Positions 1 through 5,391 of a DNA stretch of 5,391 nucleotides are shown here, piece by piece. The DNA is from Chitinophagaceae bacterium. Lineage in GTDB: Bacteria > Bacteroidota > Bacteroidia > Chitinophagales > Chitinophagaceae. The position numbers and the translations under genes are program-made. Numbering within the stretch: the stretch's first letter is position 1; each line of letters starts with the position of its first letter. Location: assembly GCA_003455235.1 (NCBI GenBank), contig DMRT01000247.1, positions 1 to 5,391 on the forward strand, written 5' to 3'. A model generated the notes under the pieces. The model worked only from the letters and a program-made list of their open reading frames with translations. It was not told the DNA's origin and did not search any database.

Positions 1-677
1 TGAAGCTGATGGAAAAGGAAAAACCAAATCCGGTGGTGCTGGTGAACGGCAACGTATACAACGCAAAAACAAAACAGCCGCTGAGCGCTTCGCTGATCTA
101 TGAAACACTGCCCGACGGTGCCGAAGCAGGCAATGGTGTTTCAAGCCCGGTCGACGGATCCTTCAAAATTGTGTTACCCTATGATAAAAACTACAGCATA
201 CGGGCATCGGCCGATAAATTCTTTGCCATTTCCGAAAACCTGAACCTCGATTCACTCGTAAAGGCCGGGTACAAAGAAATTCATAAAGACCTGTACCTGG
301 TACCCATTGAGATCGGGCAGGTGTTCCGGCTGAACAATGTATTCTTCGACTTTGACAAATACAGCCTGCGGCCGGAATCCTTTGTGGAACTCGACCGGGT
401 GGTGGGCTTCCTGAATGAATATCCCAATATTGAAATTGAAATGAGCGCCCATACCGACAGCAAAGGCTCGGATGATTACAATATGACGCTGAGTGATAAC
501 CGGGCTAAATCGGTAAGAGAATACATACTTTCGAAAGGCATTGCGGCGAAGAGGATTGTATCACAGGGTTATGGCGAAACCAAACCGGTGGCGCCCAACA
601 GCAATCCCGATGGTTCGGACAACCCCGACGGACGCCAGCTGAACCGGAGGGTGGAGTTTAAGATTCTGAAGAATTAG
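1..677 (+). CDS. OmpA-family outer membrane / peptidoglycan-binding protein, 5'-partial
   Basis: This is the C-terminal part of an envelope protein. The frame is open to the left edge (codons AAG CTG precede the first ATG at 9), and no signal peptide is visible, so the true start almost certainly lies outside the window. Numbering from the ATG at 9, residues about 10-98 form a beta-rich domain resembling the carboxypeptidase-regulatory or transthyretin-like fold (LVNGNVYNAKTKQPLSASL, then DGSFKIVLP). Residues about 109-220 are an OmpA C-terminal domain, with NNVFFDFDKYSLRPES, AHTD ending at Asp150, LSDNRAKSV with Arg165, and NRRVEFKI near the end. Asp150 and Arg165 are 15 residues apart, the same spacing as the diaminopimelate-contacting Asp and Arg of Acinetobacter OmpA. 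This suggests periplasmic peptidoglycan binding. In Bacteroidota such C-termini often follow beta-propeller (PD40) repeats, but that part is not visible here. The gene ends with TAG and is followed by a terminator-like hairpin. Confidence 0.9.
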   Translation, partial: KLMEKEKPNPVVLVNGNVYNAKTKQPLSASLIYETLPDGAEAGNGVSSPVDGSFKIVLPYDKNYSIRASADKFFAISENLNLDSLVKAGYKEIHKDLYLVPIEIGQVFRLNNVFFDFDKYSLRPESFVELDRVVGFLNEYPNIEIEMSAHTDSKGSDDYNMTLSDNRAKSVREYILSKGIAAKRIVSQGYGETKPVAPNSNPDGSDNPDGRQLNRRVEFKILKN

Positions 678-707
678 AAAAATAATAGTCATTCGTCATT
701 CGCCTTT

Positions 708-758
708 AAGGTAAAAATGCGGGAAGGATCAAGTTCCGTATTTTTACCTTTTAATTTT
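708..758 (+). terminator. Terminator-like hairpin after the OmpA gene
   Basis: The arms 708-725 and 734-750 are almost perfectly complementary: an 11-bp outer stem (AAGGTAAAAAT paired with ATTTTTACCTT), a G-U pair, CGG, one bulged G, then AA pairing with TT. The loop is 726-733. The GC-rich core near the loop is followed on the + strand by T5 (741-745) and then by TTTTAATTTT (749-758), which fits a factor-independent terminator for the OmpA gene 31 bases upstream. The A5 tract in the left arm would also give a T-tract on the other strand, so the structure could work in both directions, although no minus-strand gene is visible here. It ends only a few bases before the folA start, so a role in the folA leader cannot be excluded. 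Confidence 0.7.
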
Positions 759-766
759 ATACCGGT

Positions 767-1255
767 ATGATCTCTCTCATCGTTGCGGCCGCCGAAAACA
801 ATGCCATTGGTAAAAACAACCAGTTGCTCTGGCACCTGCCCAACGATCTTAAATTTTTCAAAAACACAACATGGGGCATGCCCGTGATCATGGGACGCAA
901 AACATTTGAATCGGTGAATAAACCATTGCCCGGCCGGTTCAATATTGTGATTACTAGGCAGGCCGGCTGGGAGGCAGAAGGCGTTCTGGTGGCAACAGAC
1001 CTGCCCGATGCCATAAAAAAAGCCGGAGAAACAAACTGCAAAGAAATTTTTGTGATCGGTGGCGGTGAAATATACAAACAGGCATATGCCATGGCTGATA
1101 AGATTTACCTTACCCGGGTTCATGCAGCACCGGATGGCGATACCTTCTTCCCGGCCATTGAAGACAGCACATGGACCCTTGCACAGAACCAGGATTTTCC
1201 GGCCGATGATAAACATTCATTCGCCTACTCCTTTCAAACCTGGGTGAAGAAATGA
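767..1255 (+). CDS. folA: Dihydrofolate reductase
   Basis: Cytosolic enzyme that reduces dihydrofolate to tetrahydrofolate with NADPH, supplying one-carbon carriers for thymidylate, purine and methionine synthesis. At 162 residues it has the usual length of the bacterial chromosomal enzyme and aligns end to end with E. coli FolA. Visible landmarks are the N-terminal strand MISLIVAAAENNAIG, Trp22 and catalytic Asp27 in LWHLPNDLKFF, the NADPH-binding stretch PVIMGRKTFES (39-49), PLPGRFNIVITR (53-64), the second cofactor loop VIGGGEIYKQ (96-105) and Thr116 in IYLTRV. The start at 767 gives the family N-terminus exactly. No Shine-Dalgarno sequence is seen; the leader is AT-rich. The stop overlaps the next start as ATGA (1252-1255), which suggests translational coupling. 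The usual partner thyA is not in the window. Confidence 0.97.
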   Translation: MISLIVAAAENNAIGKNNQLLWHLPNDLKFFKNTTWGMPVIMGRKTFESVNKPLPGRFNIVITRQAGWEAEGVLVATDLPDAIKKAGETNCKEIFVIGGGEIYKQAYAMADKIYLTRVHAAPDGDTFFPAIEDSTWTLAQNQDFPADDKHSFAYSFQTWVKK

Positions 1256-1836
1256 TCGATATTCCTTCTTATAGATTCTATCGTTTTCTTAGTGACTATA
1301 TCCTGGCTTATACCTTTGCGGTGATCATCCTGTTCGTACTCTTCCTTTTTCTGCGCAACCGTTGGCGGAATGAAACCTATAACTTCCTGTATGTACAGAA
1401 CACCCTGCTTGCCTGGATTAACCTGCTGACCATACTTTCAAATCTTACCGAGTTGTTCATTGCCTGGTATGGACAAAATACCTATGAATGGTACGCTTTC
1501 CGTTCGGGTGAAACATTTTCGTTTACCCGGTATTACACGCATATGGCATTAACCCTGCTTCCCGGTCTGCTTTTCTTTTTCCGGCGCTTCCGGACCAGCT
1601 GGTTGCTTACCATTGTATTTGTGCTGCTGCAGAATGCAGGAGCAATCGGCCGGCTTTTCTCTTATAATGCGGATTACCTCCCTTCATCCTGGTCTTATTA
1701 CCCGGTGGAGCTGATCAAAGCACATGTTATAAACAGCGTAATCATCACCGGGCTGTTAGTATTTTTATACTGGTGGGCAAACCAGCGAAGAAAACTCCCT
1801 TATCCTTCCTTATTTTTGAAACAGCATGTACAGTAA
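1252..1836 (+). CDS. Uncharacterised aromatic-rich integral membrane protein
   Basis: I do not recognise this 194-residue protein. By eye it has about five membrane-spanning stretches: roughly 15-34 (ILAYTFAVIILFVLFLFL), 48-72, 96-110, 116-136 and 157-176. Basic clusters at 35-39 (RNRWR), 111-114 (RRFR) and 179-181 (RRK) mark likely cytoplasmic loops. It is unusually rich in aromatic residues: 17 Tyr, 19 Phe and 8 Trp, about 23% of the chain. No cleavable signal peptide or catalytic motif is evident. The start is fixed by the ATGA overlap with folA, and the 3' end overlaps the methyltransferase start by 11 bases, so it is probably translated as part of one unit with both. A transport, sensing or structural role cannot be chosen from sequence alone. 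It looks like a real gene because of the tight packing, the full-length open frame and the coherent membrane topology. Confidence 0.82.
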   Translation: MIDIPSYRFYRFLSDYILAYTFAVIILFVLFLFLRNRWRNETYNFLYVQNTLLAWINLLTILSNLTELFIAWYGQNTYEWYAFRSGETFSFTRYYTHMALTLLPGLLFFFRRFRTSWLLTIVFVLLQNAGAIGRLFSYNADYLPSSWSYYPVELIKAHVINSVIITGLLVFLYWWANQRRKLPYPSLFLKQHVQ

Positions 1837-2623
1837 ATTCCAACTGGGAAAAAAATACCTTCAGTATTATTTTACCGCTTCCAGCGGCAACGGGCATGGT
1901 GTGCATTCTCCCTTTGTGTTTGATTTTATTAAAAAGGTACTGCGGGATAATGCGTTTTACGATTGTTACCCGGTGATTGAAACCGCCCGGAAAAATTTGC
2001 TGCAGCAGAAAAGGGAAATAGAAGTGGAAGACCTCGGCGCCGGTTCATCGGTTACCCGGTCAGCCAAAAGAGCGGTGGCAGCTATAGCCGCCTCTTCGTT
2101 GAAGCCGGCAAAATACGCACAACTCCTGTTCAGGATAGTGCATTATTACAAACCGGTAATGATACTGGAACTTGGCACTTCATTCGGTATCACCACTTCG
2201 TACCTGGCATCCGGAAACGCATTGGCAAACGTTCATACCATAGAAGGTTCAAAAGCGATCGGTGCCCTTGCAGCCAATACATTTGAACGGGTAGGTATAA
2301 AAAATATCAGGCTTACAACCGGTGATTTTAATCATGTGCTGCCCATGCTGCTGCCTGCTATCAGCCCGGTGAACCTTTCTTTTATAGACGGTAACCACCG
2401 CAAAGAACCCACGCTGAACTATTTTGAGCAGTTATTAAACCACTCAACGGATTCCTCCATATTCATATTCGACGACATTCACTGGAGCCCTGAGATGGAA
2501 GAAGCCTGGACATCGATCAAGGCAAACCCCGCGGTTACCCTCACCATCGACCTTTTTTTCATCGGCATAGTGTTTATTAATCCCGACTTTAAGACTCCCC
2601 AGCATTTCGTAATCCGGTTTTAA
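1826..2623 (+). CDS. Class I SAM-dependent methyltransferase, substrate unknown
   Basis: Predicted soluble 265-residue methyltransferase with a Rossmann fold. Motif I, the SAM-binding glycine loop, is ILELGTSFG at 113-121. The acidic residue ending the second strand, expected to bind the SAM ribose, is Glu140 in VHTIEG. FIDGNH (186-191) and IFIFDDIHW (212-220) correspond to the strand-4 and later acidic motifs seen in O-methyltransferase-like families (Methyltransferase_24 type). An N-terminal extension of about 95 residues contains GNGHGVHSPFVFDFI (21-35) and EDLGAGSS (68-75), features I recall from a methyltransferase group common in Bacteroidota. The substrate cannot be assigned. The start at 1826 lies inside the membrane protein gene (11-base overlap), and the next in-frame Met is residue 112, at motif I, so no shorter start would give an intact enzyme. 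The overlap suggests translational coupling. Confidence 0.9.
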   Translation: MYSKFQLGKKYLQYYFTASSGNGHGVHSPFVFDFIKKVLRDNAFYDCYPVIETARKNLLQQKREIEVEDLGAGSSVTRSAKRAVAAIAASSLKPAKYAQLLFRIVHYYKPVMILELGTSFGITTSYLASGNALANVHTIEGSKAIGALAANTFERVGIKNIRLTTGDFNHVLPMLLPAISPVNLSFIDGNHRKEPTLNYFEQLLNHSTDSSIFIFDDIHWSPEMEEAWTSIKANPAVTLTIDLFFIGIVFINPDFKTPQHFVIRF

Positions 2624-2632
2624 TAATGACCG

Positions 2633-2664
2633 TTAGGGGATAGGGGCAATTTTTCCTATCTTAG
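2633..2664 (+). promoter_or_regulatory. Candidate Bacteroidota-type promoter for the transhydrogenase operon
   Basis: TATCTTAG at 2657-2664 matches the Bacteroidota -7 consensus TAnnTTTG in all but one position. TTAG at 2633-2636 matches the -33 TTTG with one mismatch, and the 20-base spacing is within the usual range. Transcription would start at about 2669-2672, leaving a leader of roughly 10 bases before the ATG at 2682. An inverted repeat, GATAGG (2639-2644) and CCTATC (2655-2660), overlaps the -7 box and could be a small operator or a chance match. The consensus is short, so this is a suggestion. No terminator is seen after the methyltransferase, so read-through is also possible. Confidence 0.4.
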
Positions 2665-2681
2665 TCGCATCAATTGCATGT

Positions 2682-3806
2682 ATGATTATCGGTGTTTTAA
2701 AAGAACCATCTCCTGAAACCCGGGTATCCCTGTTGCCCGAGCACATTGCCACCCTTAAAAAATGGAACGTGGAAGTTTGTATTGAACAGGGTGCCGGTAC
2801 CAATGCTTTCGCTTCCGATGATAAATATACCGAAGCCGGCGCAGTTGTTGTGAGCCGCACGGAAGTCATCAGCCGGTCTGCGATCATCCTTTCTTTAAAT
2901 AATCCCGGAACAGATACGCTGGCTTCCATCAAACAGGGAACCATCCTGATGGGAGTATACCAGCCCCTCTTCAACCCGGCATTGATGAAAGACCTGGCGC
3001 AAAAAGGGCTTATTGTTTTCAGTATGGATATGCTGCCACGCACCACCCGAGCACAAAGCATGGATGTGCTGAGCAGCCAGGCCAATATTGCCGGCTACAA
3101 AGCCGTGCTGCATGCGTCGGATCTTTTCCCGAAATATTTTCCCATGTTCATGACGGCTGCCGGAAGTATTCCCCCGGCAAAGTTGCTGATACTGGGCGCC
3201 GGGGTGGCAGGGCTGCAGGCCATTGCAACCGGAAGAAGGTTAGGGGCCGTGGTGGAAGTGTTTGATACCCGCCCGGCCGTGAAAGAAGAAGTGATGAGCC
3301 TGGGCGCCAAATTTGTGGAAGTGGAAGGTGCCGCTGATGCCAGTAAGGCGGGCGGGTATGCCGTGGAGCAAACAGAAGATTTTATGAAACGCCAGAAAGC
3401 AAAGATCGCCGAGAGTGTTGCCAAGGCGGATATTGTGATCAGTACGGCACAGATACCCGGAAAAAAAGCGCCGCTGCTGATTACCACCGACATGGTGAAT
3501 GCCATGAAAAGCGGTTCCGTGATCATTGATCTTGCTGCAGCAACAGGAGGAAATACAGAACTGACCAGGAACAATGAAACCGTAATGCACAACGGCATCC
3601 GTATTGTGGGCAATTCAAACCTGCCTGCCGGTATGCCCAGCGATGCCAGCAAGATGTATGGAAAGAATATCCTCAACTTTTTACAACTGATGATCACAAA
3701 AGAAGGGCAGCTGAACCTGAATTTTGAAGACGACCTGGTACTGGGTACCTGCATCACCAACGAAGGACAGGTGGTGCACGACCGCATCCGGGAAATGATA
3801 AATTAA
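2682..3806 (+). CDS. pntAA: NAD(P) transhydrogenase alpha-1 subunit (soluble NAD(H)-binding domain I)
   Basis: Soluble NAD(H)-binding component of proton-translocating transhydrogenase, which passes hydride from NADH to NADP+ using inward proton flow. The 374 residues fit the stand-alone domain I of three-subunit enzymes such as that of Rhodospirillum rubrum. The N-terminus MIIGVLKEPSPETRVSLLPEH is typical of the alanine dehydrogenase/PntA family. RTTRAQSMDVLSSQANIAGYKA (120-141) carries the hydride-transfer-site residues Arg120, Gln125, Asp128 and Ser131, which I align with R. rubrum Arg127, Gln132, Asp135 and Ser138. The NAD-binding loop is GAGVAGLQA (172-180), with Asp195 in VFDTRP expected to hold the adenosine ribose. 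STAQIPGKKAP (254-264) and NLPAGMPSDAS (313-323) are also characteristic. It lacks the membrane segments fused to it in E. coli PntA; these are encoded by the next gene, 5 bases downstream. No Shine-Dalgarno sequence is seen. The nearby ATG at 2678 is out of frame. Confidence 0.97.
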   Translation: MIIGVLKEPSPETRVSLLPEHIATLKKWNVEVCIEQGAGTNAFASDDKYTEAGAVVVSRTEVISRSAIILSLNNPGTDTLASIKQGTILMGVYQPLFNPALMKDLAQKGLIVFSMDMLPRTTRAQSMDVLSSQANIAGYKAVLHASDLFPKYFPMFMTAAGSIPPAKLLILGAGVAGLQAIATGRRLGAVVEVFDTRPAVKEEVMSLGAKFVEVEGAADASKAGGYAVEQTEDFMKRQKAKIAESVAKADIVISTAQIPGKKAPLLITTDMVNAMKSGSVIIDLAAATGGNTELTRNNETVMHNGIRIVGNSNLPAGMPSDASKMYGKNILNFLQLMITKEGQLNLNFEDDLVLGTCITNEGQVVHDRIREMIN

Positions 3807-3811
3807 GTAAT

Positions 3812-4120
3812 ATGGAAAATTTTCTGAACTGGATATCCGCCAACCAGCAGATCATCTACATCGTGATCCTCATGATCTTTGTAGGTATTGAAGTGATTGG
3901 CCGGGTGCCGAGTGTACTGCATACACCGCTGATGAGCGGCGCCAATGCCATACACGGCGTGGTCATCATCGGGGCCATCATTGTAATGGGCAAAGCCGAA
4001 GCTGATAATTACCTGGCATTGATACTTGGATTCCTGGCGGTGATTCTCGGCACCCTGAACGTGGTGGGTGGCTTTGTGGTGACAGACCGGATGCTGGAGA
4101 TGTTTAAAAAGAAAAAATAA
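3812..4120 (+). CDS. pntAB: NAD(P) transhydrogenase alpha-2 subunit (membrane domain II, part)
   Basis: Small membrane subunit of 102 residues that supplies the alpha part of the proton channel. Three membrane segments are visible, about 13-30, 44-60 and 66-90, as expected for the split alpha-2 subunit. RVPSVLHTPLMSGANAIHGVV (31-51) is the family signature, and GTLNVVGGFVVTDRMLEMF (80-98) is the conserved end before a lysine-rich tail. His48, in NAIHGV, aligns with His42 of the Thermus thermophilus alpha-2 subunit, a residue implicated in proton transfer; E. coli PntA has Ser there. The gene starts 5 bases after the alpha-1 stop in an AT-rich context without a Shine-Dalgarno sequence, so the two subunits are clearly co-transcribed. 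A 49-base spacer separates it from the beta gene. Confidence 0.96.
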   Translation: MENFLNWISANQQIIYIVILMIFVGIEVIGRVPSVLHTPLMSGANAIHGVVIIGAIIVMGKAEADNYLALILGFLAVILGTLNVVGGFVVTDRMLEMFKKKK

Positions 4121-4127
4121 CCACGGC

Positions 4128-4155
4128 AAACCAATAAACAAGTAAACCAATAAAC
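4128..4155 (+). repeat. 12-bp direct repeat in the alpha-2/beta spacer
   Basis: AAACCAATAAAC occurs exactly at 4128-4139 and again at 4144-4155, a 16-base period with AAGT between the copies. A more diverged third unit, GGACCAACGGCC, follows at 4156-4167 just before the beta start at 4170. The sequence is nearly free of T, so the transcript here should be poorly structured. That could help ribosome entry at the beta start in an organism that does not rely on Shine-Dalgarno pairing. It may equally be a simple slippage-derived spacer. Confidence 0.75.
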
Positions 4156-4169
4156 GGACCAACGGCCAA

Positions 4170-5391
4170 ATGGAACTGAACCTGCTTACGATATGTTATC
4201 TCATTGCATCAGTCACTTTTATTCTTGGGCTGAAGATGCTTTCCAATCCTGCTTCGGCACGTAAGGGAAACCTGGTGGCCGCTGCGGGTATGACCATCGC
4301 CATCCTCGGTACTATTTTTCTTTATGAAAGCGAAGGGCAAAAACTGCATAACTACGGATGGATATTCGGAGGCCTGCTGATCGGCGGCATTATTGGAACC
4401 CTGGCAGCCAAAAAAGTGAAGATGACGGCCATGCCCGAAATGGTGAGCCTCTTCAATGGTATGGGCGGCGCCTGTGCGGCGCTGATCTCGGCAGCAGAAT
4501 TCTATCACGTGTACGAATTGCACAAGGCCTCGCCGGATATGGCCTTCTCGGATATTGTGTCTGTCGGTACCTATATTACCATTGCTGCTGGCGCCATCAT
4601 CGGTACCATCTCTTATACAGGAAGTATCATCGCCTGGGGAAAACTGAACGGCCGGGTAAAAGACTTTTCTTTCAAGGGGCAGCATATTGTGAACATGATT
4701 GTGCTGGCGCTTACCCTGGCTGCAGCGGTGTTTGCCTATCGTTCCACCATCGGCGGCATTTATCTTCCATTTATACTGATCGGTCTCTTTGCATTCATCT
4801 ACGGAATTCTTTTTGTGATGCCCATTGGCGGCGCCGATATGCCGGTGGTGATCTCATTGCTCAACTCATTCACCGGTGTGGCGGCAGCCTGCGGCGGATT
4901 CCTCTATGATAACAAAGCCATGCTCACCGGTGGTATTCTTGTTGGTGCAGCGGGTACCCTGCTTACCATACTCATGTGCAAGGCAATGAACCGCTCACTC
5001 ACCAATGTACTGATCGGTTCTTTCGGTGGCGGAGCAACCGCCGCAAGTGGTGGCGGCAAAAAAGAGCAGGGCGCCCACAAAGAAATCAGCTTAAGCGATA
5101 CCGCCATGGTAATGGCCTATGCCAACAAAGTGATGATCGTTCCCGGCTATGGACTGGCAGTGGCACAGGCGCAGCATACCTGCCATGAGCTGGAAAAGAT
5201 ACTGGCGGAAAAAGGAGTGGAAGTAAAATATGCCATTCATCCCGTAGCCGGACGCATGCCCGGTCACATGAACGTACTGCTGGCCGAAGCCGATGTGAGT
5301 TATGAAAAGCTACTGGAGATGGAACAGGCCAACGACGAATTCAAAACCTGCGATGTAGTGCTGGTGCTGGGTGCCAACGACGTGGTGAACC
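4170..5391 (+). CDS. pntB: NAD(P) transhydrogenase beta subunit, 3'-partial
   Basis: Membrane subunit carrying most of the proton channel (domain II) and the NADP(H)-binding domain III. The frame opens with ATG at 4170 (MELNLLTICYLIASV) and runs through the right edge, giving 407 residues; compared with E. coli PntB (462) about 60 C-terminal residues are missing. Landmarks are AKKVKMTAMPEMVSLFNGMGG (80-100), GTISYTGSIIAWGKL (145-159), IGGADMPVVISLLNSFTG (219-236) and MCKAMNRS (269-276). A glycine-rich linker at about 284-297 leads to domain III, with the NADP loop VPGYGLAVAQAQH (324-336), HPVAGRMPGHMNVLLAEA (357-374) and VLGANDVVN at the edge. Domain II shows roughly nine membrane segments. 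Asn96 occupies the position of E. coli His91. The start follows the alpha-2 stop by 49 bases that contain a direct repeat. Confidence 0.97.
   Translation, partial: MELNLLTICYLIASVTFILGLKMLSNPASARKGNLVAAAGMTIAILGTIFLYESEGQKLHNYGWIFGGLLIGGIIGTLAAKKVKMTAMPEMVSLFNGMGGACAALISAAEFYHVYELHKASPDMAFSDIVSVGTYITIAAGAIIGTISYTGSIIAWGKLNGRVKDFSFKGQHIVNMIVLALTLAAAVFAYRSTIGGIYLPFILIGLFAFIYGILFVMPIGGADMPVVISLLNSFTGVAAACGGFLYDNKAMLTGGILVGAAGTLLTILMCKAMNRSLTNVLIGSFGGGATAASGGGKKEQGAHKEISLSDTAMVMAYANKVMIVPGYGLAVAQAQHTCHELEKILAEKGVEVKYAIHPVAGRMPGHMNVLLAEADVSYEKLLEMEQANDEFKTCDVVLVLGANDVVN

Noticed and set aside
752..759. TAATTTTA as a folA -7 promoter box
   Set aside because: Transcription would start essentially at the ATG, and no -33 TTTG lies at the proper distance. 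It is noted as a question only and not annotated.
689..1216. Minus-strand open frame (175 codons) opposite folA
   Set aside because: It is antisense to a full-length, motif-perfect folA and begins and ends without any regulatory signal. Its Cys- and His-rich translation is what a shadow frame gives.
1773..1976. Small plus-strand frame across the membrane protein/methyltransferase junction
   Set aside because: It overlaps two better supported genes in a third frame and has no recognisable domain.
767..2623. The folA/membrane protein/methyltransferase unit as a defence or resistance island
   Set aside because: There is no mobile-element signature, no composition shift visible by eye and no resistance-type (plasmid dfr) character. 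The FolA protein looks like an ordinary chromosomal enzyme.
2633..3085. Minus-strand open frame covering the pntAA promoter region and 5' end
   Set aside because: It is the shadow of pntAA, with no homologous motif or start signal.
3095..3787. Long minus-strand open frame (230 codons) opposite pntAA
   Set aside because: It lies wholly within an unmistakable transhydrogenase gene, and its translation shows no coherent domain. It is a codon-composition shadow.
4358..4909. Plus-strand open frame of 183 codons inside the beta subunit gene, and the minus-strand frame at 4209-4685
   Set aside because: Both are out of frame with pntB, whose continuous conserved reading from 4170 to the right edge explains the region fully.

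Overview
The window is ordinary bacterial chromosome, all coding on the + strand, most likely from a member of the Bacteroidota, and plausibly of the Chitinophagaceae or a close relative. This placement rests on protein character and on the start regions: no start has a clear Shine-Dalgarno sequence, one spacer carries a TAnnTTTG-like -7 box, and the OmpA-domain protein and the methyltransferase resemble families common in that phylum. No marker gene is present, so the assignment is inference.

Layout: (1) 1-677 is the 3' part of a gene for an OmpA-domain cell-envelope protein that enters from the left. (2) 678-766 is a short spacer holding a strong terminator-like hairpin. (3) 767-2623 is a tightly packed three-gene unit: dihydrofolate reductase (folA), an uncharacterised aromatic-rich integral membrane protein, and a class I SAM-dependent methyltransferase. 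Successive genes overlap by 4 and 11 bases. (4) 2624-2681 is a spacer with a candidate promoter and an inverted repeat. (5) 2682-5391 is the proton-translocating NAD(P) transhydrogenase operon in the three-subunit arrangement: soluble NAD-binding alpha-1, membrane alpha-2, and beta. The beta gene runs off the right edge with roughly 60 residues missing, judged against E. coli PntB.

Function: folA consumes NADPH to make tetrahydrofolate, and the transhydrogenase uses the proton gradient to make NADPH from NADH. The two units are therefore metabolically compatible, but the spacer and candidate promoter between them suggest separate transcription. The membrane protein and methyltransferase have no assignable substrate or pathway.

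I found no mobile element, CRISPR array, tRNA, rRNA or defence-type system, and nothing that amounts to a clearly new system. The most informative observations are the placement of the proton-channel histidine in the transhydrogenase (on alpha-2, with Asn at the E. coli beta-His91 position) and the orphan membrane protein/methyltransferase pair coupled to folA.
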